From JACDCP01 sp050740235 (GTDB lineage Bacteria > Pseudomonadota > Gammaproteobacteria > Steroidobacterales > JACDCP01), in assembly GCA_050740235.1 (NCBI GenBank), contig JBOIDB010000072.1, positions 9,816 to 73,815 on the forward strand: a stretch of 64,000 nt of DNA, read 5' to 3'. Shown in pieces: positions 1 to 9,059 of the stretch. The notes beneath the pieces are model-generated. The model did not search any database and was not told where the DNA came from. It worked only from the letters and a program-made list of their open reading frames with translations. Position 1 is the stretch's first letter. Each line of letters opens with the position of its first letter. Made by a program: the position numbers and the translations under genes.

Positions 1-669
1 CTTGAGCGAGCGCTTCCACTTGCCGACGAAATGCAGCCGGTAGCCGAGCCAGCCGGATTCGAGCGCCTCGAGCGTGTGCTCGGGATCGAGCACCGGGCAG
101 ACCGCGACTACGCGTTCGATGGCGAGATTCGCCTTGCGGGCTCGCGCGGCCACGCGAAGCGCGAAGTTTCCGCCAAGCGAGAAGCCGGCGAGATAAAGCC
201 GATGCTGCGGAAGCCTGCGGGCGATTGCCTGCACGGCGCCGACGACTTCGTCGAGGCGGCAGGAATGGAAGACCTCGACGTTCAGGTGATGGCTTGCGCC
301 GTGATCGCGAAGATTCAGCCGGAAGACGTCGAAACCGCGCGCATACAGATGCGCGGCCGCGGAAAGCTGGTAGGTCGAATCGGCGCTGCCCTCCCAGCCG
401 TGAATGAGCACGACGATGCGAGGGGACATGCCCGACTTCGCGTCTGCGAAATCAGGCATGTCCCCTTTTGCCTGCGACGCTCCGTGCGAAGGCCCCGCGT
501 AATAACCCTGCAAGCGCACGCCGGCGCCGCAATCGAGCACCAGGGGCCGCGAGGCTTCGAGGAGCTTGCGCGCTCGACGCATGACGAACGGGCGGCGCAG
601 CCGCATGCTCGCGAGCACCGCCTGCACGTGCGGATTGCGCAGCGCGCGGTTGGGAACGAATGGGCTCAA
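1..669 (-). CDS. YheT-type alpha/beta hydrolase, partial (3' end outside window)
   Basis: The 223 visible codons resemble the YheT/EMB8 group of alpha/beta hydrolases, which act on ester-type substrates that are poorly defined. Visible marks are an N-terminal NPHVQ block, LIHGWEGSADSTY (oxyanion region) and the nucleophile elbow GFSLGG. E. coli YheT has about 340 residues, so roughly the last third lies beyond base 1. I chose the TTG at 667-669 because an in-frame TGA lies directly upstream and the family begins with a V-P-x-R-x-L-R-N-P-H block. A GGGGACAT-type palindrome is inserted in frame at 421-467 and encodes about 16 extra residues between the N-terminal part and the LIHGWEG strand. 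The family call is firm; the start codon is less so. Confidence 0.8.
   Translation of the reverse strand, partial: MSPFVPNRALRNPHVQAVLASMRLRRPFVMRRARKLLEASRPLVLDCGAGVRLQGYYAGPSHGASQAKGDMPDFADAKSGMSPRIVVLIHGWEGSADSTYQLSAAAHLYARGFDVFRLNLRDHGASHHLNVEVFHSCRLDEVVGAVQAIARRLPQHRLYLAGFSLGGNFALRVAARARKANLAIERVVAVCPVLDPEHTLEALESGWLGYRLHFVGKWKRSLK
421..467. repeat. GGGGACAT-class palindromic repeat inside the hydrolase gene
   Basis: Imperfect inverted repeat. GGGGACATGCCCGACTTCG is followed after a few bases by its near-complement ending CAGGCATGTCCCC. The arms match the repeats at 39714-39826, 50045-50134 and 63963-64000. It lies in an open reading frame without breaking it. Confidence 0.8.
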
Positions 670-686
670 TCAGCGAAAAAGAAGAG

Positions 687-770
687 GAAAATCGGGGTCA
701 GACCGAGATTTCGCGAATGACACCCAAAGAATTTCGTGGGCTGCGAAATCCCGGTCTGAGCCCGATTTTC
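687..770. repeat. GGGGTCAG-class inverted repeat
   Basis: Two 28-base arms (687-714 and 743-770), nearly complementary, begin GAAAATCGGGGTCAGACC and enclose a 28-base loop. The element fills the gap between the hydrolase start and the end of the response-regulator gene. The arm core ATCGGGGTCAGACC recurs at 41022-41107. It could act as a bidirectional terminator or a REP-like element, but no T-run is present. Confidence 0.75.
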
Positions 771-791
771 CCGGCCATCCCACGGCGACCG

Positions 792-2123
792 TCATCGATC
801 CTCCGACAACTCGAATCTGACCCGGTTGTTGAGGCTCGCGATCCGGTTCCACTCGCCCGCCGTCACGCCGGTGGCCGGCTGCGGGTACTCGACCAGCGGC
901 GCCTCGACGCCGAACGGGACGACTTCGATCGCGATCTCGCCGCCCGTGAGCTCGTCGGTGCCGGCGAGAAAGTTCGCGAACGCAATGGAGCTGCGCTCGC
1001 CGGTTTCCATGCCAGGATTGCCCTGCACATCGCAGCTCGCGGCGGGCAGGTCGGCCGGCGGAAGGGCGTAACCGTCGGCGGCATTGCCGACCAGGCAGAA
1101 GCGCCCGGCATGCGTCTCGAGCCGCACCACTCCGCTGAACCCGACGGCGAGCAGACGTTCGACGAGTCCCTGCAGAAGGTCGAGCCGCTGGTCGTTCAAT
1201 GCGATTTCGTCGGGGCCGACGGCGCCGGCCTGATTGACGCTCCATTCGATCGCTTCGAGCATCCGGGCATCGGCGTTGCCGGTCAGGTCGCGCTGCTCGC
1301 GCAGCGAGCCTTCCAGCGCGATCGACTCCGTGGTGGCGGCGATCTGCTGGTCCTCGAGCGCCGCGGCGAGCTCGGCGTTCTGCTCGCGCAGATTCATCCA
1401 GCGCTGCTCCGATTCGAAGTACAAACCGAAGAACAGCAACGACAGGAACACCAGCGCACCGATCGCGATCAACGTGGCGACCGGCCGGATGGTTCGATCG
1501 GGCGGCGGCAGCAGCTCGGCCCGTACCGGCGGCGGCTCGCCATTCTGCGCGTCCTCTTCCTTGATTTCCTCGGCGACACGCCGCGCCACGGCCTCGTAGC
1601 CGTCGAGCAGCTCGCGCTTGAAGGTTTCCGTCTGCTGCTCGAACAGCCGTTCGAGAAACGCGCGCAGATTGGCGTCCACCTCGCTGACCTCCCGTGCATC
1701 CGGTGCCGACGCGGCTTCGCCGCCGGCCGCTGCCGCGGCGCGGCCCGCCGCCGGCACGAGGTGCAGCGATTCGAGCACCCTGGAGACCTCGACCGGCTGG
1801 ATTTCCTTGGGCAGAACGCCCACCGCGCCCAGCGCGCGCGCCTGACCCACGTAGAGCTCGCCGCGCTGGGAGGTGTACATCATGATCGGGATCGTAGCCG
1901 TGCGCGGGTTGTCCTTGATGACGCGCACCGCCTGAAACCCGTCCATGCCGGGCATCAGATGATCCATGAAAATCACGTCCGGCCGGTGCGCGCTCAGGTA
2001 CTCGAGCGCTTCCTCCGCGGACTCGGCGGCGTCGACTTCGAGGTCGTGCGCCTTGAGCATGCGGCTCAGGAAGAATCGGGCGGATTTCGAGTCATCGACG
2101 ATGAGAGCACGCTTGGCCGGCAT
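792..2123 (-). CDS. Membrane-anchored response regulator with C-terminal extracytoplasmic region
   Basis: 443 residues. Residues 5-120 form a CheY-like receiver: acidic pair D10/D11, phosphoacceptor D54 in FMDHLMPGMDG, T84 and K106. An Ala-rich linker and an amphipathic helical stretch (about 150-190) follow. One hydrophobic segment lies at about 213-236, then a heptad-rich coiled coil (about 237-275), then a globular region of about 170 residues that should sit in the periplasm. I recognise no DNA-binding domain. The ATG at 2121-2123 has a strong AGGGGA-type ribosome site. The partner kinase is not in the window. Topology with a cytoplasmic receiver and an outside C-terminus is inferred from the single membrane segment. 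The C-terminal region could be OmpA-like, but I cannot show it. Confidence 0.8.
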   Translation of the reverse strand: MPAKRALIVDDSKSARFFLSRMLKAHDLEVDAAESAEEALEYLSAHRPDVIFMDHLMPGMDGFQAVRVIKDNPRTATIPIMMYTSQRGELYVGQARALGAVGVLPKEIQPVEVSRVLESLHLVPAAGRAAAAAGGEAASAPDAREVSEVDANLRAFLERLFEQQTETFKRELLDGYEAVARRVAEEIKEEDAQNGEPPPVRAELLPPPDRTIRPVATLIAIGALVFLSLLFFGLYFESEQRWMNLREQNAELAAALEDQQIAATTESIALEGSLREQRDLTGNADARMLEAIEWSVNQAGAVGPDEIALNDQRLDLLQGLVERLLAVGFSGVVRLETHAGRFCLVGNAADGYALPPADLPAASCDVQGNPGMETGERSSIAFANFLAGTDELTGGEIAIEVVPFGVEAPLVEYPQPATGVTAGEWNRIASLNNRVRFELSEDR

Positions 2124-2287
2124 GTCCCCTCTCCCCTTGCAAGACGCATCCGTGCATCGCCGAGCACCCTCTCGGCATCCGGTTGGCTGTCGCAGTAGCC
2201 ACGGCGACGCTGCCATTTTACACACGGGCGGCTCGACGGCCACGATAATCTGCGAAGCTGGCCCATCCGGAGACCGAACGGGAAATA

Positions 2288-4405
2288 ATGTCGCCGTTTT
2301 CACGCCCCAGACGGCCGCGTTGGCCGGGAAGGCCGGGCGCGCGGGCCGCGCGGCTGCTGCTTCTGGCCGTTATCGGCCTGCGGGCGGTGAATGCATTCGG
2401 CATCGATCGGCTCTGGCTGGAGATCGGCGATCTGGAGGCTTCGTTCGGCTCGGCGGAAGGCGTCCGGCTCGCGCTCGAGCCGGACCGCAACGGCGGCGCG
2501 CCGGCCGTCTCGCTGCATGCGCGCGCGGTGCTGCTCCCGGCGCCGCTCGGACCCCTGACCGACGTTCGCATTGCCTGTCCGGCGCTCGTCAGCAGCGGCG
2601 GACGCTTTGCCTGTCGCGACGCGAAAGTCGTGGTGGGCGGCGCTCCGGTCGTGGGCGCACAGGAACTGCGCGCGGACGTCACATACGACACGGCCAGCGG
2701 CAAAGTCGAGATTCACGCGCGCGGCCTCGACTTCGCGCGGGCAAATGTCGACGTCGATCTGCTCGGTATGCGGAATGACTGGACCGTCTTTGCTCGCGGG
2801 AACGGCCTGGATGCCGCGTCGCTCGGCGAGCTGGCGCATGAAACGGGTCTGCTCGAAAATCCGCCTGAAATCGCCGGGCAGGTCGATGTCGAAGTGCGCG
2901 CACGCGGTGACGGCAACGGGCTCGACGGCGCGAACTCGCAAATCGGTGCCGCCGCCTTGAGCGGCAGCGATGAGAGCGGTCGGCTGGCCGTCGAGGGTCT
3001 GGGGTTGTCGCTCGATCTCGGGCTGCAGGCGGAAAACGACGGCTGGGCGTTCGAGCTCGAGGCGAAATCCGACAGCGGGCAGCTCTACGTCGAGCCGTGG
3101 TTCGTCGAGCCCGGTGAAGCCGCCCTGGAGGTTTCCGCGCGCGGTGAGTACACCGCATCCGCAGTTGCATTAGAAGAGTGGTCTTTTCGTCAAGACGGCG
3201 TGCTCGCCGCGTCGGGCTCCGCGAGCATCGCCCCGTTGCCCGAAGCAAGGGTCCAACGCGCGCGCGTTCACATCGCCGAGGCGCGTTTCCCCGAGGCGTA
3301 TCGAATCTGGCTGCAACCTTATCTCTATGGCGGCGCGCTGGACGCGCTCGCGACCTCGGGCCGGATGGAAGGCGAGATCGTGCTCGCGGAGCAAGGCGCG
3401 CAACGCATCGCGCTCACGGCGCACGACCTGAGCATCGACGATACGGGAAGGCGCTTTGCCGTCTACGGTCTGAACGGGTCGCTGCATTGGGACGACGGGG
3501 GGGCGGCGGTGAATGTCTCGCGTCTTTCATGGGACGGTGGCTTCGTGTTCGGCATCGGCTTCGGCGCGGCCGGGCTCGCGGCCGAAACCGGCGGGCGGGC
3601 ATTCCGGCTGCTCGAGCCCCTGGCGCTTCCCGTGCTCGACGGCAGCCTGCTAGTTCGCGAGCTTGCCGTCAGCCGGTTCGGCCTGCCGGAGCTCGAGATC
3701 GCCTTCGACGCCGAGCTCGAGCCGCTCGACATGCGCGCGCTGACGGCGGCGCTCGACTGGCCGTCGTTGTCGGGGCAGCTTTCCGGTCGGATACCCGACC
3801 TTAGCTATGCGGACGGCGCGGTTACCCTGGGCGGCGACCTGACGGCCGACGTGTTCGGCGGCACGATCACGGTCGGCAATCTGCGGTTGCGCGATCCGTT
3901 CGGCACGCTGCCCCGGCTCGCCGCGGACGTCCGGCTGCGCGGACTGAACCTCGAGTCCGTGACGAATACCTTCGAGATCGGCCGCATCGAAGGCGGCCTC
4001 GATGGCGATATCGAGAATCTGCGCCTTTTCCGCTGGACGCCCATCGCTTTCGACGCGCGCCTGTACACGCCGCCGGACGACGAGCTGCGGCACCGCATCA
4101 GCCAGCGCGCGGTGGAAAGCATCTCGAGCCTGGGCGGCGGCGGCGCGACGGCGGCCCTGTCGAGCGGCTTCCTGCAGTTCTTCGAGAATTTCGCCTATGC
4201 GCGTCTCGGCCTCGGCTGCCGGCTCCGAAACGGCGTGTGCCACATGCAGGGCGTCGGTCCGGCGCCGACGGGCGGCTACTACATCGTCGAAGGCAAATGG
4301 TTGCCGCGCATCGACGTCATAGGCCACGCGGAGCTTGTCGACTGGCCGGTGTTGCTCGAGCAGCTCTCGAGTCTCGCGGAAGCCGACGCAGTCGTCGTTC
4401 GCTAG
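2288..4405 (+). CDS. ydbH: YdbH-like AsmA-family intermembrane transport protein
   Basis: 705 residues with an N-terminal signal anchor (about 20-38) and a long beta-rich repeat body typical of AsmA-like bridge proteins. The C-terminal region (SSLGGGGATAALSSGFL, then FFENFAY and CRLRNGVCHM) is characteristic of YdbH. In E. coli YdbH, TamB and YhdP carry phospholipids between the inner and outer membranes. The next gene encodes YnbE and YdbL sequences, the known partners, and this supports the call. The gene diverges from the response regulator across 164 bases. E. coli YdbH is longer (about 880 residues), so this is a short version. Confidence 0.8.
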   Translation: MSPFSRPRRPRWPGRPGARAARLLLLAVIGLRAVNAFGIDRLWLEIGDLEASFGSAEGVRLALEPDRNGGAPAVSLHARAVLLPAPLGPLTDVRIACPALVSSGGRFACRDAKVVVGGAPVVGAQELRADVTYDTASGKVEIHARGLDFARANVDVDLLGMRNDWTVFARGNGLDAASLGELAHETGLLENPPEIAGQVDVEVRARGDGNGLDGANSQIGAAALSGSDESGRLAVEGLGLSLDLGLQAENDGWAFELEAKSDSGQLYVEPWFVEPGEAALEVSARGEYTASAVALEEWSFRQDGVLAASGSASIAPLPEARVQRARVHIAEARFPEAYRIWLQPYLYGGALDALATSGRMEGEIVLAEQGAQRIALTAHDLSIDDTGRRFAVYGLNGSLHWDDGGAAVNVSRLSWDGGFVFGIGFGAAGLAAETGGRAFRLLEPLALPVLDGSLLVRELAVSRFGLPELEIAFDAELEPLDMRALTAALDWPSLSGQLSGRIPDLSYADGAVTLGGDLTADVFGGTITVGNLRLRDPFGTLPRLAADVRLRGLNLESVTNTFEIGRIEGGLDGDIENLRLFRWTPIAFDARLYTPPDDELRHRISQRAVESISSLGGGGATAALSSGFLQFFENFAYARLGLGCRLRNGVCHMQGVGPAPTGGYYIVEGKWLPRIDVIGHAELVDWPVLLEQLSSLAEADAVVVR

Positions 4406-4506
4406 AAACCGCGGAGTGGTCTCAGTGACGAACCGAAATGGCCGGCCGGGGGAATTCGCCGCGCCTATTGGCTACAATCACCATCATAAATCCGCGGAGA
4501 CGAAGC

Positions 4507-5121
4507 ATGGGGCGCAAAACTCTCGTCCGGCTGAGCCTTGCCGGGCTGTTCCTCGCAGCCTGCGTAACCATCAATGTGTACTTCCCGGAGGCGGCGGCCG
4601 AACGCGCGGCCGACAGGGTCATCGACAATGTGTGGGGCGAGCAGCCACCGGCGCAGCCGCGTGCCGTCGAACCGCCGACCACGGGCATCGTGCCGAAGCC
4701 CGCGACGAATCTTTTCGCACACGCCGTCTCGACGGCGCTCGCAATGGCGGTGCCGGCCGCTCATGCACAGGCGGATTTCGATATATCCACCCCGGCAATC
4801 GATGCTCTGGTCTCCTCGATGGCGCAACGCTTCCCTGCTTTGGAGCCATATTTCGAATCGGGCGCGATCGGCCTTTCCGCCGATGCCACGATCGACTTCC
4901 GCGATCGGAATCTGGTGCCGCTGCCGGAGCGCAATCGCGTACGCCAGCTCGTTGCCGACGAGAACGCGGATCGCAACAACCTCTATCGAGAGATTGCGCA
5001 GGCCAACGGGCACCCGGAGTGGGAAAGCCGCGTTCGGGCGACGTTCGCGGAACGGTGGATCGCCCGCGCGCGCAAAGGGTGGTTCTATCGGAACGAAGGC
5101 GGTGAGTGGGCACAGAAGTAG
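4507..5121 (+). CDS. YnbE-YdbL fusion lipoprotein
   Basis: 204 residues. The N-terminal part is YnbE-like: a signal peptide with lipobox FLAAC (lipidated C19) followed by INVYFPEAAAERAAD. The C-terminal part (about 90-204) is a YdbL/DUF1318 domain. Between them, residues 70-88 form a second hydrophobic stretch ending in AHAQ, which looks like a leftover YdbL signal peptide with its cleavage site. In E. coli these are two separate genes after ydbH, with a lipoprotein partner and a periplasmic modulator of YdbH. The ATG at 4507 is chosen because it begins a standard lipoprotein signal. A -10-like TACAAT lies at 4473-4478, so the gene may also be transcribed separately from ydbH. Confidence 0.85.
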   Translation: MGRKTLVRLSLAGLFLAACVTINVYFPEAAAERAADRVIDNVWGEQPPAQPRAVEPPTTGIVPKPATNLFAHAVSTALAMAVPAAHAQADFDISTPAIDALVSSMAQRFPALEPYFESGAIGLSADATIDFRDRNLVPLPERNRVRQLVADENADRNNLYREIAQANGHPEWESRVRATFAERWIARARKGWFYRNEGGEWAQK

Positions 5122-5406
5122 TGGGCCGGCGGCCCGTATTATTGCTGCAACGCGTTCCTTCGCACGGGGTCCAAACAAAACAAGGTAATCGAGCCCGCGT
5201 GAATTCCGGGTTTTTATCCGGAAATGGCCGTTTTATGTTAAAAAGACTGGCGCGCCGACCGCCAACTGTGGTCTGCTGCCCCGGAGTGCCGGGAACAATA
5301 AGAACAAACAGGCAGGCGTGCGTCCGCGCGCAGACGGACCGGTACGGATCATGAAACGATATTCGGACTACACACGGCTCGATGGCATGGAGACGGGAGC
5401 CGCCGC

Positions 5407-7875
5407 GTGAAGCTGCAGCGTCTGCAGCTCAAGCAACTCCTGCTCGCGGTCGGGCTGACGGCCGGAACGGCGATCATCCTGTCCGCCATCCTGCTGACCG
5501 ATTTTCGCGTTTTTACCGACGAGCTGCGGCGGCTCGCCGTCAGCAGCAACGAAACGACACTGCGCGACGGCCTGTTGTCGCGCGCGCAGCTCACTGCCCT
5601 CGACACGGCGGACCGGCTTGCGGCGCCGCTTGCGGCCGAAGATCCCGCTTCCATCTTTGCCATCGCGGACATCGCGCTCGCGCGCGATGACGTAAGACGG
5701 CTGGTAATCACGGACAGCGCCGGCGCAGTAGTTCTCGATACGGCCGCGGAGGAACCGAATGCCGCGCCGATCGATCCTGCGCTCGAAGAGCCGCTGTGGA
5801 CCGACGATACGCTGCTCGTGAGCGCGCCGGTGCGCGCGGCAGGCAGCGAGCTCGGCCGCGTTCAACTGACGCTTTCGCTGGATTCGCTGAACGGCGCGCT
5901 CGGCAACGTCGGCCGGGATATCCGCGAGGTCGACCGCCGTCAGTTGAAGCGAAGCCTCGTGCTCATCGTGATCACCAGCGGCATCCTGACGATCATCGGC
6001 ATGCTGTTCGCCCGCCACGGCGCGCAACGCATCATAGTTCCCCTGCGCGAGCTGACGCGCCGCGCGGCGCTGCTCAGCCAGGCGCCGCCGGAGGAGCGCC
6101 TGCAAATGCGGCGCAAGGACGAGCTCAGCGAGCTGGCGCAGGCCCTCGACGCCATCATCCGCGAGCTCAAGAAGACGAGCAGCTCGCGCGACTATCTGGA
6201 CAAGCTGCTGGCGAGCATGAACGATGCGGTCATAGTCATCTCGCCCGACGGCATCATCAAGCGCGTGAACCAGAGCACGATGACGATGTTCGGCTACAGC
6301 GAGCCGGAGCTGCTCGGCCAGCCGTTGCAGTCCCTGCTGCCCGAGGACCGGCAACTCGATCTTTCGGTCAGCCAGATGTCCGTCGACGTGCTCGAATCCA
6401 CCTTCGTCACACGCACCGGCCGGCACATCCCCGTTTCGCTGTCGAGCTCGCCGATCAGCACCGACGATCCGCAGTTCGAGGGCAAGATCCTCGTGGCCCG
6501 CGACATCACCGAGCGCAAGAAGGCCGAGAAGCGCATTCGTTTCCTGGCTCACTACGATCCGCTCACCAAGGTACCGAATCGCATGCAGTTCCAGCATCTG
6601 CTGCAGCAGGCGATTGCCCGGGCGCGGCGCCAACGCCATGGCGTCGCGCTGCTCTACATCGATCTCGACCGCTTCAAGGACATCAACGATACGTTCGGCC
6701 ATCTCGCGGGAGACACGAGCCTGGAAACGGCCACGGCGCGGCTTCTGGCCGCCGTGCCCAAGGGCGCGATCGTCGGCCGGCTCGCCGGCGACGAGTTCGC
6801 AGTCATTCTCGACCGGCTGAACGCCGAGCGGAACGTCTCCACCGAGGTCGCGCAAGTGGCGCACGCGCTGCTCCGTTCGCTCGGCCATCCGTTCCGCGTG
6901 CAGGACAGCGAGGTGTTCCTGACCGCCAGCATAGGTATCGCGACGTACCCCGCGGATGCGGACAATGTCATCGACCTGATCCGCAACGCCGACGCGGCGA
7001 TGTACCACGCCAAGCAGATCGGCGGCAACAACTTCGAATGCTATACGCCGGAGATGAATGCGCAGGCGGTCGACCGGCTGATGATGAAGAGCAAGCTGCG
7101 CCGCGCGTTCGAGCGCAACGAGCTGATGCTGCAGTATCAGCCGAAGTACGACCTGAGCAATGGCGTCGTGGTCGGCGCCGAGGCATTGCTGCGCTGGGAG
7201 CTGCCGGGACACGGCACCATCGGTCCGTCGGAGTTCATCCCGCTCGCCGAGGAGACCAACATGATCCTCGACATCGGCGAATGGGTGCTCGATCGGGTCT
7301 GCTCCGATTACAAGCTCTGGCAGAGCTCGATCCCGTCACCCGGGCGCGTGGCCGTCAATTTCTCGTTGAAGCAGCTCCGGCAGACGAACATCCGGCAGCG
7401 CATCGCGACGATCCTCGGCCGCCATGGCGTGGCGCCGCAGCGGCTCGAGCTCGAGATCACGGAGACGACGCTCATGCAGGATGCCGAGCGGACCGTCGGC
7501 ATCCTGCGCGAGCTGTTCGCCATGGGCTTGCACCTGTCGATCGACGACTTCGGCACCGGCTACTCGTCGCTCAGCTCCCTGCAGCAGTTCCCGATCGGCA
7601 CGCTCAAGATCGACCGGTCGTTCGTGCGGGACGCCGCCACGGACCCCGACGACGCGACCATCGTGTCGATGATCATCGACATGGGCCGCAGCCTCAACAT
7701 GGAGGTCGTCGCGGAGGGCGTGGAGAACGAAGAGCAGTTGTCGTTCCTGCGCAAGCGGCGGTGCAACTACGCGCAGGGACATCTGTTCGGCGACCCCATG
7801 AGCGCCGATGACTACCTCGAGCTGCTGCTGCAACAGCAGCAGGGCACCGACCGCTACCTGGCTTTGTTCGCATAG
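5407..7875 (+). CDS. Membrane c-di-GMP turnover protein: sensor-HAMP-PAS-GGDEF-EAL
   Basis: 822 residues. A membrane segment (about 10-30), a periplasmic sensor region (to about 180), a second membrane segment (about 182-201), HAMP, then PAS (about 267-375), GGDEF and EAL. The cyclase motif is LAGDEF at 459-464 (first Gly replaced by Ala); the phosphodiesterase domain has EAL at 592-594 and DDFGTGYSSL. Such proteins make or degrade cyclic di-GMP, or use one domain as a sensor. The intact EAL motifs favour phosphodiesterase activity; cyclase activity is uncertain. The start is GTG at 5407. The gene ends 8 bases from the convergent AttH-like gene. About 285 bases upstream lack a gene and hold a small hairpin (CCGG-TTTTTAT-CCGG, near 5206). 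Confidence 0.88.
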   Translation: MKLQRLQLKQLLLAVGLTAGTAIILSAILLTDFRVFTDELRRLAVSSNETTLRDGLLSRAQLTALDTADRLAAPLAAEDPASIFAIADIALARDDVRRLVITDSAGAVVLDTAAEEPNAAPIDPALEEPLWTDDTLLVSAPVRAAGSELGRVQLTLSLDSLNGALGNVGRDIREVDRRQLKRSLVLIVITSGILTIIGMLFARHGAQRIIVPLRELTRRAALLSQAPPEERLQMRRKDELSELAQALDAIIRELKKTSSSRDYLDKLLASMNDAVIVISPDGIIKRVNQSTMTMFGYSEPELLGQPLQSLLPEDRQLDLSVSQMSVDVLESTFVTRTGRHIPVSLSSSPISTDDPQFEGKILVARDITERKKAEKRIRFLAHYDPLTKVPNRMQFQHLLQQAIARARRQRHGVALLYIDLDRFKDINDTFGHLAGDTSLETATARLLAAVPKGAIVGRLAGDEFAVILDRLNAERNVSTEVAQVAHALLRSLGHPFRVQDSEVFLTASIGIATYPADADNVIDLIRNADAAMYHAKQIGGNNFECYTPEMNAQAVDRLMMKSKLRRAFERNELMLQYQPKYDLSNGVVVGAEALLRWELPGHGTIGPSEFIPLAEETNMILDIGEWVLDRVCSDYKLWQSSIPSPGRVAVNFSLKQLRQTNIRQRIATILGRHGVAPQRLELEITETTLMQDAERTVGILRELFAMGLHLSIDDFGTGYSSLSSLQQFPIGTLKIDRSFVRDAATDPDDATIVSMIIDMGRSLNMEVVAEGVENEEQLSFLRKRRCNYAQGHLFGDPMSADDYLELLLQQQQGTDRYLALFA

Positions 7876-7883
7876 GGACATTC

Positions 7884-9059
7884 CTATCTTCCCAGGCCTG
7901 CCGCTTCTTCCTCGCCGTACCCGGCCAGCTCGACATAGCCTTCGCCCGTCGCGGCTTTTCCTCCATTGCCTCCTGCCACGCGCACCGCGCCTTCCCAGTA
8001 ACGCACGCTGAGATCCATTTCCTGCGCTTCGACGTACGGTTGCACGTCGAGGACGATGCTTTCGTTCGGCAACCGGAGCCGCCAGCCCATCGGGTAGGTC
8101 ACGCCGCTGTCGGGGCTGGTCCATGAGCCGCTGCTCTCGATGGTGACATCGTGGGCGCCGAGCGCGCGGCGTGAACCATCCGCCGCCACGAGCGAGCCGG
8201 CGCTGAACGGATCGACGTCGCCGTCCTTACGCCGCAACCGGTAGAACATGATGTCGGTGCCGTCATCGAGCTGCAGCGCGAACCAGTCCCAGCCCGACAG
8301 GTGCTCACCGAGCGCACCGCTGCTCCACTCGCGGTCCAACCAGGCGCGGCCTTCGACATCGAAGCTTTCGCCGTCGACGGTTATCCCGCCTGAGGCCGCG
8401 AGGCGTGTGAACGAGTAATAATAGGATGCGTCGCCGGGCGCCGGGCCCTTGCGGCTCAGGCCCGCGTCACCGTTGAGCACGACGGGCTTCGAGGTTGTCA
8501 GCGTCAAATCCAGTGCCATCGACTTGTCGCGCGCGTTCAGCCGCAGCGGGAGAAACTCTTTACCCGCGCTCGCGGCGGACCAGTCGCCTAGCCAGACGCG
8601 AAACGGCTCCACCTTCGCACCGGCAAGGCCGAGCGCTGCGCGGTCGAATCGCTCCGCGGCGATATGCCGGCGGCCGGCCGTGTCCGTCACGGCGAAATGC
8701 GCCATGTAAACCTGGTCGGCGGCCCATGCGGAGTCACGCTCCGGCGCTTCCACCGCGAGCGCGAAGCGGAAGAACGTGATCTGGAAGCCGAAGTGTCGGC
8801 CCGCCGCATTTCGCAGATTGCCGGTGACATACCACCATTCGGTGCGGTAGTCCGGATGCGGGCCGTGATCGGCCGGAAAGCGGATCGCACCGGGCTCAGT
8901 CGCCTGGGCGAATTCGCCGGACGGCGAATCGCCCAGCAGTCGCGCGACGCCGGGCGAGTCATCCCGACCGCCATCCGGCGGCAGCATCAGCCACGCGACG
9001 ACCAGCGCGAAGGTGATCGCGCCGAGTGTCAGTGCCAGTGCACGGCCGTTCACGTTCAC
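7884..9059 (-). CDS. AttH/CrtC-like lipocalin-fold secreted protein
   Basis: 391 residues. An N-terminal membrane segment or signal anchor (about 8-25) precedes a CrtC/AttH-type double lipocalin domain, recognised by HPDYRTEWWYVTGNL, FGFQITFFRF and WLDREWSSG. Members include carotenoid 1,2-hydratases and AttH, the extracytoplasmic part of AttEFGH-type ABC systems. The GTG at 9057-9059 overlaps the stop of the upstream permease (GTGA), so the two are translationally coupled. A second in-frame GTG lies two codons further in. The context favours an AttH-like role rather than carotenoid chemistry, since no carotenoid genes are present. Confidence 0.83.
   Translation of the reverse strand: MNVNGRALALTLGAITFALVVAWLMLPPDGGRDDSPGVARLLGDSPSGEFAQATEPGAIRFPADHGPHPDYRTEWWYVTGNLRNAAGRHFGFQITFFRFALAVEAPERDSAWAADQVYMAHFAVTDTAGRRHIAAERFDRAALGLAGAKVEPFRVWLGDWSAASAGKEFLPLRLNARDKSMALDLTLTTSKPVVLNGDAGLSRKGPAPGDASYYYSFTRLAASGGITVDGESFDVEGRAWLDREWSSGALGEHLSGWDWFALQLDDGTDIMFYRLRRKDGDVDPFSAGSLVAADGSRRALGAHDVTIESSGSWTSPDSGVTYPMGWRLRLPNESIVLDVQPYVEAQEMDLSVRYWEGAVRVAGGNGGKAATGEGYVELAGYGEEEAAGLGR

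Noticed and set aside
660..2198. Plus-strand ORF over the response regulator gene
   Set aside because: The minus-strand frame shows a full receiver domain and a ribosome site; the plus frame shows neither.
6781..6798. Degenerate GGDEF (AGDEF) taken as proof of an inactive cyclase
   Set aside because: Ala at the first Gly position occurs in active enzymes, so activity cannot be decided from this change.
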